From: Actinomycetota bacterium
GTDB lineage: Bacteria > Actinomycetota > Thermoleophilia > Gaiellales > Gaiellaceae
Assembly (NCBI GenBank): GCA_003132665.1
Contig: PKYN01000009.1
Location: 265,714-329,713, forward strand
Direction of reading: 5' to 3'
Length of the DNA: 64,000 nucleotides
Positions 48,762 through 56,990 of this stretch are shown piece after piece. Under the pieces are notes generated by a model, which saw only the letters and a list, made by a program, of their open reading frames with translations, did no database searches and was not told the origin of the DNA. The position numbers and the translations under genes are program-made. How positions within the stretch are numbered: position 1 is the first letter of the stretch; every line of letters starts with the position of its first letter.

Positions 48762-49481
48762 TTAATCGCTCGGTTTGCTGCCGTTCGGCTCGGCGGGAAG
48801 CGCGAGCATTCCGCCTGCCTGGACCTCGACACCCTCCTCGCGAAGACGCTCGCGAATGAGGAACTGAAAGGTCGACCAAGCGCCGCGGCGAGCCTCGAAC
48901 AAACGGTAGACCTGCCACTCGCTCATGATTCTCGAGTCCCTCGCATGCCTACCCGCCCAATCGGCGAAACGCGGTAGATGGCCGAGCTCCTGAGCGAGCT
49001 CGGCGCCCTGCTCGATCGCGCGCTCGAGGCGCTCTTCGCCCACCGGCAGGTCGTACCCGGCTTGGCGCAGAGCCTCGCGCAGGGAGCCAAAGGTATGCCA
49101 GTAGAGGGACTTCGACGGAACCTGTCCCTTTCGCGCGTCGAGGTCGCGTGCCGTAGGCGTGCGGTCGAGCTCCTCCCCCAGCTCGCGCAGGACGCGGAGC
49201 AGCTCGTCGCGCGTGGCGAAGCGCCTGGGCACCAGGCCCGCCTCGCGCTTGGCCGCGTTCCAGCTTCCGAAATGCTCGATCACGGTCTGCGGATGGATCG
49301 TCGACTGCTCGTCGCTTGCGAATTCGCGCATCGTCGGGGAGCGTCCCAGGCGCTCGGCGCAGGCACGCAGCTCGCTCAGGATGCGCTCGTTGGAATAGCG
49401 CTTGCGGATGCTCGCCTGGAAGCTGGCCAGAGCCTGCGGATCGATCGTCGTAACGGCGCGAAGAGGCGGCTTTGAGGTCAT
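48762..49481 (-). CDS. homing-endonuclease-associated repeat protein, without nuclease domain
   Basis: 239 residues built of about three copies of the helical HNH-associated repeat. The first is ILSELRACAERLGRSPTMREF...IEHFGSWNAAKREAGLVP; the second LLRVLRELGEELDRTPTARDL...YWHTFGSLREALRQAGYD; the third is weaker (ELAQELGHLPRFADW). The repeat usually precedes HNH or similar endonucleases and binds DNA. No catalytic domain is seen here, so it is a stand-alone DNA-binding protein, possibly a regulator. It lies 100 bases upstream of the second sigma factor on the same strand. Confidence 0.8.
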   Translation of the reverse strand: MTSKPPLRAVTTIDPQALASFQASIRKRYSNERILSELRACAERLGRSPTMREFASDEQSTIHPQTVIEHFGSWNAAKREAGLVPRRFATRDELLRVLRELGEELDRTPTARDLDARKGQVPSKSLYWHTFGSLREALRQAGYDLPVGEERLERAIEQGAELAQELGHLPRFADWAGRHARDSRIMSEWQVYRLFEARRGAWSTFQFLIRERLREEGVEVQAGGMLALPAEPNGSKPSD

Positions 49482-49613
49482 CGCAAAGAGTCTAGAGCAT
49501 TATGCGCGAATTGCAAACTCTTTCGATCTCGGCGTGAGAAGCCCTCGTTCCGCGCTCGGGCGCGGGGCTATCCGTCCGCGCAGCGGATGCAGATGGACCG
49601 GCTTCGGAGAGAG

Positions 49614-52361
49614 TCAGCGAGTGAGCTCGAGCGCGCTGTCGGGCGACTCGCCCTCGGGCGCGTCGCGGCCCTCTGTCCCGAGCGCCTCGACCGGGAGGAT
49701 GCTCTCGAGCGCCGAGACGCAGCGCGGGCAGAATTGCTCGCCGGCGTTGTCGCGCAACTCGACGAGTGCCTGCTTGACCTGGCGCGCCGAGCGGTAGGTG
49801 CGCGTCGTGAGCATCGAGTCGAGCGCATCGGCTACGTGGATGATGCGAGCGCCGAGCGGAATCTCCTCCCCGGCGAGGCCGTCGGGGTAGCCGGAGCCGT
49901 CGAAGTGCTCGTGGTGGTGGCGGATGGCCGGAACCGCGTCGGCCAGGAAACCGAGGCGCTCGATGATGCGGGCGCCCTCGTCGGCGTGGCGTCGCATCAA
50001 TCCCCATTCGTAGTCGTTCAGCTCCGCGGGCTTGAGCAGCACAGAATCGGGCACGGCCAGCTTGCCGATGTCGTGGAAGAGAGCGGCCTGACCGAGGATG
50101 TTCAGCTCCGCCTGCGAAAACCCGATCTCGCGCCCAATCGCGAGCGCGAGCTGGTGGACGCGGCGGGAGTGACCGGCGGTATAGGAGTCGCGGGCATCCA
50201 CGGTCGCAGACAGGCTCTCCATGGCGGCGGTCGAGCGCTCGCGAAGCAGCCGGTTGGCCTGCTCGAGCGAGAGGTTCTGCTTCTGGATCGTCTCTGCCGC
50301 CTGGCGCAGCTTGTGAGCGCTCTTCTGAGCGTGGCCCAGATAGTCCTCTTGCGTCTTGCGCATGATCAAGAGCGGCAGCGCGAAGACGAGCAGCGCCTCG
50401 CTGCCGATGGCGTGGTAGGCGACCGCGATCAGCGCCCCCACGAGGCCGTAGACGAGGTAGTACGGCACCAGCCAGGTGAAGCGCTCGCGCCAAGCGGCGA
50501 GCCAGTCCTCGTTGCCCTCGAAGGCCAAAGCGATCGCCAGCAGGCCGGTGTTGATGAGGAAGTAGACGCCGCCGGCGGCGATGCCGGCCAAATCGAAGAC
50601 GAGCTGGCGCGAGCTGAGGTCACGGCTCAGTGCGAAGACGCCGCCGGCGGCTAGTCCGGCGAGGCTCAGACCGCCGATGTTGAACAGCACCTGGTGCAAC
50701 GCCGAGCGGCGTGCGCTCCACTCCACCACGCTCGTCGTCAGCGCAAGTAGTAGCGCGACGCGAATGTCGAAAAGAGCGACGCCGGCGATCGTGCCGACCG
50801 CGCTGACCGAGATCGAGCCGTCATCCACCTGGATGGCGAGCGCCTGCCCCACTCCGACCAAGGCTGTGACGGCAACGATCCCGCCCCAGTCGATATGACC
50901 GTGCGAGAACACCGCGGCCGCGACGCCGAGCGTGATGCCGGCTGTGCTGATCACAGCGACGAGCGCGGCCAGGCGAAAGGAGAGCGAGAGAAAGTATGGG
51001 TTCTGGGCGGCGCGAGGCCGCGGACCCCGTTCGGAGGCGGAAGCGGTTCGTTCCTCGTGCTCGGCGATCTGGGCGGCGACTTCGAGGTGACCGGCGAGAG
51101 AGGGTGCGAGCACGGCTGCCTCGGCGCTCGCGGCCTGTACACGGTTGCGACCTTGCAGCTTGGCTCGGTAGACGGCCAGGTCGGCCTGGTGGATGAGCGC
51201 GTTCTGGTCGGCGCCGTCGCTTGGGAAGGAGGCGACCCCGATCGAAACGGTGACGTGGATCGGCTCGCTCGAGGTCGAGACGTCGACAGAGCGCTCGGCG
51301 ACGGCGCGCCGGATCCTCTCGGCGATCTCTAGCGCCTTCTCGACCGGCGTCTCCGGCAGCAAGATGCTGAACTCCTCGCCGCCGAAACGCGCCGCGACGT
51401 CGTAGTGGCGCAGCTGCGAGCGAAAGACATCGGCGACTCCACAGAGAACGGCGTCGCCGGCCAGGTGGCCGTAGGTGTTGTTGATCTCGCGCAGCAGATC
51501 GAGGTCGACCATCAACACCGAAAGCGGGTGGCCGTAGCGAATCGAGCGCGCCAGCTCGTCGCCGAAGACGCGGCCGAAGTGACGCGCGTTGTAGAGGCCG
51601 GTCTTGGGTTCGACTCGCGCTTCCTCTTGTAGGCGCGGCACGGTGAGCGAGCGTTGTGCGAGCGCCAGTGGAGCGATCGCGAACAGCGCGAGCCACGAGT
51701 CGTAGGCCCAGATGAGGGCGATGACGACGCCCAGCGCGGCCAGGGCGAGGTTGTAGCCGAGCGAGGACAGCCGAGCCACAGAGCGCCAGCCGCCAAGAGC
51801 GCCGCCAAGCTGGTGCTTGACGACCGCAACGAGACCGTGATCGACGAGTACGAAGGCCGCCGCCGCCAGCAAGCCGGCCAACGCGATCCGGTTAGTCGCG
51901 TTGGCGGTTAGCTCGCGACCGCTGAGAACGAGGTCGGCGGATCCCCAGGCGGCAAACGCCGCCAACGTGGCGCAGGAGACAGTGGCCGCCTGCACCGTCC
52001 ACGCATAGCGCTGTTTGAGCCACTCCGGCACGTGTTGTGCGATCGGAATCAAAATCACGAGCTCGGGCGGCAGCACGAGAGCGGCCGCCACGATGAAGAC
52101 GGCGAGCGACACCTGCGCGTGACGCGACGACGAGCTGCGCGTCACGAGCAACTGCGTAATTGCGGCCGCTGCGGCGAACCAGGCGAAGGCTTTCCAGCCG
52201 CTCGTACCGGAACGAAGATGAACGAGCAGAGCGGCATCGAGGCTGATCGCGCCCACGATGAGCAACATCGTGAAGATTCGGGTGCCCAGATTGCGGCGGC
52301 GAAGCGCCGGTTTCGGCTTGAAACCTTCGCTGCGATCGGTCTCGTTTACGGCGACGCTCAC
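49614..52361 (-). CDS. membrane GGDEF - membrane - HD-GYP composite protein
   Basis: 915 residues. An N-terminal multi-helix membrane domain (about 25-240) precedes a GGDEF domain (about 250-420): VDLDLLREINNTYGHLAGD, and FGGEEFSILLP, with I-site RHYD five residues before GGEEF. A second multi-helix membrane domain (about 460-690) leads to an HD-GYP domain (about 720-890): HDIGKLAVPDSVLLKP, IRHHHEHFDGSGYPDGLAGE and VADALDSMLTTRTYR. It can thus in principle make c-di-GMP and break it, with product inhibition of the cyclase. Both catalytic signatures are intact. Confidence 0.94.
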   Translation of the reverse strand: MSVAVNETDRSEGFKPKPALRRRNLGTRIFTMLLIVGAISLDAALLVHLRSGTSGWKAFAWFAAAAAITQLLVTRSSSSRHAQVSLAVFIVAAALVLPPELVILIPIAQHVPEWLKQRYAWTVQAATVSCATLAAFAAWGSADLVLSGRELTANATNRIALAGLLAAAAFVLVDHGLVAVVKHQLGGALGGWRSVARLSSLGYNLALAALGVVIALIWAYDSWLALFAIAPLALAQRSLTVPRLQEEARVEPKTGLYNARHFGRVFGDELARSIRYGHPLSVLMVDLDLLREINNTYGHLAGDAVLCGVADVFRSQLRHYDVAARFGGEEFSILLPETPVEKALEIAERIRRAVAERSVDVSTSSEPIHVTVSIGVASFPSDGADQNALIHQADLAVYRAKLQGRNRVQAASAEAAVLAPSLAGHLEVAAQIAEHEERTASASERGPRPRAAQNPYFLSLSFRLAALVAVISTAGITLGVAAAVFSHGHIDWGGIVAVTALVGVGQALAIQVDDGSISVSAVGTIAGVALFDIRVALLLALTTSVVEWSARRSALHQVLFNIGGLSLAGLAAGGVFALSRDLSSRQLVFDLAGIAAGGVYFLINTGLLAIALAFEGNEDWLAAWRERFTWLVPYYLVYGLVGALIAVAYHAIGSEALLVFALPLLIMRKTQEDYLGHAQKSAHKLRQAAETIQKQNLSLEQANRLLRERSTAAMESLSATVDARDSYTAGHSRRVHQLALAIGREIGFSQAELNILGQAALFHDIGKLAVPDSVLLKPAELNDYEWGLMRRHADEGARIIERLGFLADAVPAIRHHHEHFDGSGYPDGLAGEEIPLGARIIHVADALDSMLTTRTYRSARQVKQALVELRDNAGEQFCPRCVSALESILPVEALGTEGRDAPEGESPDSALELTR

Positions 52362-52558
52362 GTCAGCGAGGCCTTCGAGAGCGGAGGCTCGCCGTCCTGG
52401 TGAAGAGCGCTGGGAATATCGGGGAGCACAGACAAGGCACGACTGTTACTAACACACCACGCTATCGGTGAGAGGAGAGAGATGGCATCACCCATCCAGG
52501 TAGTAGACGGATAGCTTAAGCATCGTACGGAAAGACGTACTGTAGGCTCGTTACCAAG

Positions 52559-53965
52559 GTGCGAATTCCGCTCGTAATAAGCACTCTAGTCGCCCGCTCC
52601 GTCGGCGTTGCCTCGCGCCTCAGCGGCAAGGGCGGAGGTACTACCCTGCCCGGCCGCGTGCTGAACACACTCAACCCTGGCGCGGGCGCGCGTCTGGCGA
52701 AGAAGCTCGCGCAGGGCTCGGCGGTGATCTCGGCGACGAACGGCAAAACGACGAGCGCCGCGATGGCCGCGGCGATACTCTCCTCTCGCTTCCGGCTGGC
52801 CGGGAATCCCGCGGGAGCCAATCTCTCCTCGGGCGTCGCAACTGCACTCTTGCACACGCGCGGCGCCGATCTTGGCCTGTTCGAGGTGGACGAGGCGGCG
52901 TTGCCACGTGTGGCCGCCGCGCTTCGGCCGCGGGCGCTCTGCCTCGGCAACCTCTTTCGCGATCAGCTCGACCGCTACGGCGAGCTGGAGATGCTTGCGG
53001 AACGCTGGCGCGGCGTGGTCGCGGGGCTCGCGGCGGAGAGCACGCTGATCGTGAACGAGGACGACCCCCAGCTCGCGCAGCTCGCGCGCGAGCGCGAGGG
53101 CGTTATCCGCTTCGGTATCGAGGACGCTCGTCACGGCGGCCCACTCCCCCACGCCGCCGACGCTCGCTACTGCTCAAACTGCGGCGTCGCCTACGACTAC
53201 CAGCTGGCCTACGTCGGCCACCTCGGCGAGTACTCCTGTCCCGGCTGCGGATTCGAGCGCTTGAAGCCGGACATCTGGGCCGAGCAGATCGCGCTCGAGG
53301 GCCTCATCGGCTCCAGCTTCCATCTTCACCTGCCGGAAGAGACGATGAAGGTCAGGCTCGGGCTGCCCGGTCTCTACAACGTCTACAACGCGCTTGCGGC
53401 CGCGGCGCTCGGACACGCCCTCGGCGCTTCGGCGAGCGAGATCGCGAGCGGCCTGGAGAGCACCGAAGCCGCGTTCGGCCGCTCGGAGCGGATCGAGATC
53501 GGAGAGAAAAGGCTGCTTCTACTGCTGATCAAGAATCCGACCGGCGCCAACGAGGTCGTGCGCACGATCGTCGCCGACGGCACGCCGCAGACGCTGGTGC
53601 TCGCGCTCAACGACGGCATCGCCGACGGGCAGGACGTCTCCTGGATCTGGGACGTCGACTTCGAGCCGCTGCTGGGCGGGCTCGAGCGATTGATCGCGAG
53701 CGGCGGCCGGGCCGCCGAGCTGGCGCTTCGTTTCAAGTACGCGGGCTTTCCGGAAAGCCGGATCGAGCTAGTGCCCTCGCCGGCGGAGGCGCTCGATCGC
53801 GGGCTGGAGCTGACTGAGGCAGGCGGAGAGCTCGTCGTCTGCCCGACCTATACCGCGATGCTCGAGCTGCAGAAGGTGTTGGCCGAGCGCGGACACGCCG
53901 ATCTGTACTGGCAGCGAGCCGCGCGCGCCCGCAAAGAGTCCGGACCACCGAGGCATCCGAGATGA
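52559..53965 (+). CDS. murT: lipid II isoglutaminyl synthase, MurT subunit
   Basis: 468 residues from a GTG. MurT, with GatD, amidates the D-Glu of the stem peptide of lipid II. The Mur-ligase P-loop is ISATNGKTTSAAMAAAIL; a four-Cys zinc ribbon is inserted at about 204-230 (YCSNCGVAYDYQ, YSCPGCGFERLKPD), a MurT hallmark. LYNVYNALAAAALGHAL and KNPTGANEVVRTI mark the middle and C-terminal domains. TAGGCT at 52543-52548 lies 10 bases upstream of the GTG. gatD overlaps by 4 bases. Confidence 0.95.
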   Translation: MRIPLVISTLVARSVGVASRLSGKGGGTTLPGRVLNTLNPGAGARLAKKLAQGSAVISATNGKTTSAAMAAAILSSRFRLAGNPAGANLSSGVATALLHTRGADLGLFEVDEAALPRVAAALRPRALCLGNLFRDQLDRYGELEMLAERWRGVVAGLAAESTLIVNEDDPQLAQLAREREGVIRFGIEDARHGGPLPHAADARYCSNCGVAYDYQLAYVGHLGEYSCPGCGFERLKPDIWAEQIALEGLIGSSFHLHLPEETMKVRLGLPGLYNVYNALAAAALGHALGASASEIASGLESTEAAFGRSERIEIGEKRLLLLLIKNPTGANEVVRTIVADGTPQTLVLALNDGIADGQDVSWIWDVDFEPLLGGLERLIASGGRAAELALRFKYAGFPESRIELVPSPAEALDRGLELTEAGGELVVCPTYTAMLELQKVLAERGHADLYWQRAARARKESGPPRHPR

Positions 53966-54714
53966 CCCCAATCCGGCTCTGCCACCTCTATCCCGACCAG
54001 CTGAACATCTACGCCGACCGCGGCAACATCGCCGTCTTCCGCAGCCGGGCCGAACGACGCGGCTACGAGCTGGAGGTAGTCGGCATCGGGGTCGGCGAGA
54101 CGCTCGCGCCCGAGTGCGACCTGATTTACCTGGGCGGCGGGCAGGATCGCGAGCAGGCGCTGATCGCGCCCGATCTGGCCCGGCGCGGCAGCGAGATCTC
54201 GAGGGCGCTCGAGGATGGAGCGGCGCTGCTCGCGGTCTGCGGCGGCTACCAGCTGCTCGGGCGCGGCTACCGCGACCGGTTCGACTTCGAGATGCCGGGC
54301 GCCGGGGTGCTTCCGCTCGAGACGGTGGCCGGCGAAGGGCGTTTGATCGGCGACGTCTCGATCGAGTGCGAGCTCGATCCCGGCGAGATGCTCACGGTGG
54401 TCGGCTTCGAGAATCACGGCGGTCGCACGCTGCTCGACCGCGGCGCCGTCCCGTTCGGTCGCGTTGTGCACGGCTTCGGAAACGACGGCGAAAGCGGCTT
54501 CGAAGGCTGTCGCCTGGGCAAGGCGATCGGCACCTACCTGCACGGTCCACTTCTCCCGCGCAACCCGTGGCTGGCCGACTGGCTGCTCGGGCAGGCACTG
54601 GCGCGAACGCTCGGTGAGCCGCCCGAGCTGGAGGCGCTGGACGACGAGTTGGAGTACCAGGCCCATGCGGTCGCGCTGAGAAGGGCGCGGGAGCGCGGCG
54701 GGAAACTCCGCTAG
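53962..54714 (+). CDS. gatD: lipid II isoglutaminyl synthase, GatD glutamine amidotransferase subunit
   Basis: 250 residues, class I glutamine amidotransferase. The nucleophile Cys is in LLAVCGGYQLLG (about 94), the partner His near ATYLHGPLLPRNP-type block (here GTYLHGPLLPRNPWLADWLL). The opening IRLCHLYPDQLNIYADRGNI is the GatD/CobB-like N-terminal part. It supplies ammonia from glutamine to MurT. ATGA overlap couples it to murT. Convergent with the ECF-linked gene after it, 8 bases apart. Confidence 0.96.
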   Translation: MTPIRLCHLYPDQLNIYADRGNIAVFRSRAERRGYELEVVGIGVGETLAPECDLIYLGGGQDREQALIAPDLARRGSEISRALEDGAALLAVCGGYQLLGRGYRDRFDFEMPGAGVLPLETVAGEGRLIGDVSIECELDPGEMLTVVGFENHGGRTLLDRGAVPFGRVVHGFGNDGESGFEGCRLGKAIGTYLHGPLLPRNPWLADWLLGQALARTLGEPPELEALDDELEYQAHAVALRRARERGGKLR

Positions 54715-54722
54715 ATACTCCC

Positions 54723-55502
54723 CTAGCTGCAGGTCGCAGAAGGCTTCGGCCGGTTGATCGCCGTACAAGCGGCGATCTCTCCTTGCCCGTTCAGACCAAC
54801 CAGCTTCGAGATCGAGAGAAACAACCCGTACTCCGACAGCTCAACCCCAAAGAACCTCACCGACGCACCGAGCGCTTCCGGGGCGGCGAAGGTGGGAGCA
54901 TCGGTGGCTCGCCCGTCCTTGAAATGGATATTCACGTCGGTCACGTTGCCGGGGACCATCCCGAACACGTAGCCCGTTTTGTCCGTGGCGCCCCGGCGGG
55001 TATTGAAAGGGCCCCCGAAGAATGAGATCGAGTTGGGTGCGGACGACTCGGAGCTGACGCCGGGAAGCTGCGACGGGATAGGGGTGCATGCCCCGGTGCC
55101 GCCCCGACCGTGATCGACTTGCGACGAGTAGCAGACACCCTCGATACCTGGTCCCGTGCCGCCTCGGTGCACGAACGTTCGGTAGGCGGCGAGCTGCCAG
55201 TCGTGCCCGCTCCAGGAACCGCTCTTCACCTCCAGGATGGCGGAGACGGGCCTCGGCATTCCGGGCTTCGGCGAGCCGTTGTCGAGGAACCACCAATTCT
55301 CCTGCGATCCGATCACCGCCAGCGGCACCAGCACCGCCACCAGCACGGCGAGAGCGATGACCCAGGATCGCTTCCAGAGCGGGCGTCGGGTCGATACGAG
55401 GCCTTCGATGCCAGCGCGATCGAGAATATCCTCCCAGGTCGGAATTTCGCCCTGAGCCGGCGCCAGATCGTCGAGTGTCCGATTCAGCAGTTGCCTGTTC
55501 AT
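54723..55502 (-). CDS. ECF-linked membrane protein (candidate anti-sigma or sensor)
   Basis: 259 residues. A cytoplasmic N-terminus of about 45 residues (LNRTLDDLAPAQGEIPTWEDILDRAG) precedes one membrane helix (about 48-64) and an extracytoplasmic domain with many Gly, Ser and several Cys (CYSSQ, ACTPIP, ACTAINRP, CS at the end), which probably forms disulphides. It is coupled by ATGA to the ECF sigma gene ahead of it, the arrangement of sigma/anti-sigma pairs. The canonical zinc anti-sigma motif H-x3-C-x2-C is absent from the N-terminus, so the partner role is inferred. Confidence 0.72.
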   Translation of the reverse strand: MNRQLLNRTLDDLAPAQGEIPTWEDILDRAGIEGLVSTRRPLWKRSWVIALAVLVAVLVPLAVIGSQENWWFLDNGSPKPGMPRPVSAILEVKSGSWSGHDWQLAAYRTFVHRGGTGPGIEGVCYSSQVDHGRGGTGACTPIPSQLPGVSSESSAPNSISFFGGPFNTRRGATDKTGYVFGMVPGNVTDVNIHFKDGRATDAPTFAAPEALGASVRFFGVELSEYGLFLSISKLVGLNGQGEIAACTAINRPKPSATCS

Positions 55503-55987
55503 CGTTCCACCTCCTGGAGCACTTCGGCCAGCGCCTTCTTCGCGGCGTGCAAGGTCGCCGAAACCGTTCCCTGCTCGATTCCGAGCGCTTCGGCCATCGA
55601 GCGGTAGTCGAGATCGAGGTAGTAGCGCAGGAAGACGGCCTCTCGCTGACGCCGGGGAAGTTGCATGATCGCCCCGCGAACGACCGTCCGCGAAGTGTCG
55701 TTCGAAGGCTCGAAGCTGCCCTCTGTAGACCGAGCATCTCCGTTCAAATCGGCCGGGCTACACCTGTCGCGGGCCGCGTTCAGCACACAACGCGCCAGCC
55801 AGCCTTCGATCGATCCGGTGCCACGGAAGGTTTCCCGTGAGCGAATGGCTCCGGCGAAGCCCTCCTGCAGAGCGTCGCGAGCCCGCTCGATGTTCCCGGT
55901 CGTGGCGAGAGCCAGGCGCAGAAAGCCGCTCGCCTTCGTCCGGTAGACCCGTTCTATCGCCGCGAGTGAGGCGCTACTCGGTCTCAT
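55499..55987 (-). CDS. ECF RNA polymerase sigma factor
   Basis: 162 residues with sigma region 2 (about 10-75, RVYRTKASGFLRLALATTGNIERARDALQEGF) and region 4 (about 108-160, LPRRQREAVFLRYYLDLDYRSMAEALGIEQGTVSATLHAAKKAL) and only a short linker, as in ECF factors. Region 2.2 and the DAxDxxQ-type block are divergent, with DALQEGFAGA in place of the typical DLVQEVF. It probably reads a small regulon. The membrane protein overlapping its 3' end by 4 bases may hold it at the membrane. Confidence 0.88.
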   Translation of the reverse strand: MRPSSASLAAIERVYRTKASGFLRLALATTGNIERARDALQEGFAGAIRSRETFRGTGSIEGWLARCVLNAARDRCSPADLNGDARSTEGSFEPSNDTSRTVVRGAIMQLPRRQREAVFLRYYLDLDYRSMAEALGIEQGTVSATLHAAKKALAEVLQEVER

Positions 55988-56097
55988 CTCTCTGTTGACC
56001 CGAACCTACTCGGCTTTGTTTAGAGGGGGCGGAGTTAGCGGATTCCGTCCCACTAATCAGAGTCGCGGTCACACAGGTCTCGTATCGCGTCGTCAGC

Positions 56098-56553
56098 TCA
56101 CGGAATCCAGAGCGAGCCGAGATAGACCGTCGGGTCGCCGGGCTGCCAGTTGCGCAGGAAGTGCTGAATCGGCGGGTGGATGACGACGTCGGCCAGCTCG
56201 TCGGGCGCGAACAGGCGGTGGCCGCGAACCGCGTCGTCGATCGAGGAAACCTCCTCCAGCGAGTGCTCGCTCAGGTCGCTGGCGAAGATGATGTGCACGA
56301 CGTGCTTGGTCACGGGGCGGCTGCCGGGCGCGATCGAGTCGGCGAGCGCGATCGGGCCTTCGATCGGAAACTCGTAGTCGATACCGGTCTCCTCGGCCAG
56401 CTCGCGCTGCAGCGCCTCCACCAGCGTCTCGCCGCTGTCGACGCCGCCGCCCGGCAGCAGCCAGTACTCCTTACCCGGCTTCTCCTGGCGGCAGAGCAGG
56501 ATGCGGCCGCGCCAGGCGAGCAGTGCCGAAACGCGGATGCGGGGCTCCCTCAT
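56098..56553 (-). CDS. Nudix hydrolase
   Basis: 151 residues. The Nudix box G-x5-E-x7-R-E-U-x-E-E-x-G-U is complete: GGGVDSGETLVEALQRELAEETGID. Flanking beta-strands (RVSALLAWRGRILLCRQE, KHVVHIIFASDL) are typical. It hydrolyses a nucleoside diphosphate linked to another group; the substrate (for example ADP-ribose, 8-oxo-dGTP) is not decided. It is one gene from dut on the same strand, 5 bases apart, which fits a nucleotide-clean-up role. Confidence 0.92.
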   Translation of the reverse strand: MREPRIRVSALLAWRGRILLCRQEKPGKEYWLLPGGGVDSGETLVEALQRELAEETGIDYEFPIEGPIALADSIAPGSRPVTKHVVHIIFASDLSEHSLEEVSSIDDAVRGHRLFAPDELADVVIHPPIQHFLRNWQPGDPTVYLGSLWIP

Positions 56554-56558
56554 CTCTT

Positions 56559-56990
56559 CTACACCCGCGAGGAGCCAAAGCCGCGCACGCCGCGGTCCGA
56601 CTCCGGGAGCTCGTCGACCTCGACCAGGTCGATTTCTGGGATCTGCATGATCACGAGCTGGGCGATTCTCATTCCCGGCTCGATCGTGAAGGCCGCCTCG
56701 CGATCGGTGTTCAGGACGACGACGCGCAGCTCGCCGCGGTAGCCGGAGTCGATAAGGCCGGGCGAATTGACGAGCGCGATGCCGTGGCGTGCGGCGAGGC
56801 CCGAGCGCGGCTGGACGAAGCCGGCATGCCCGGCAGGAATTGCAACCGCCAGCCCGGTCCCGATCGTGGCGCGCTCGCCCGGCGCCAGCTCGACACGCTC
56901 GCAGCTGGCGAGATCGAGTCCTGCGTCGCCACGGTAGGCCCGCTCGGGAATCACGGCCTCGGGTCGAAACCGGCGGATCTGTAGCTCCAT
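56559..56990 (-). CDS. dut: dUTP diphosphatase
   Basis: 143 residues, a trimeric dUTPase. The five motifs are in order: GDAGLDLASCE (1), PRSGLAARHGIALVNSPGLID (2-3), YRGELRVVVLNTD (3), RIAQLVI (4) and the C-terminal GVRGFGSS (5, glycine-rich lid). It removes dUTP and makes dUMP for thymidylate. Its ATG overlaps the hflX end by one base. Confidence 0.96.
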   Translation of the reverse strand: MELQIRRFRPEAVIPERAYRGDAGLDLASCERVELAPGERATIGTGLAVAIPAGHAGFVQPRSGLAARHGIALVNSPGLIDSGYRGELRVVVLNTDREAAFTIEPGMRIAQLVIMQIPEIDLVEVDELPESDRGVRGFGSSRV

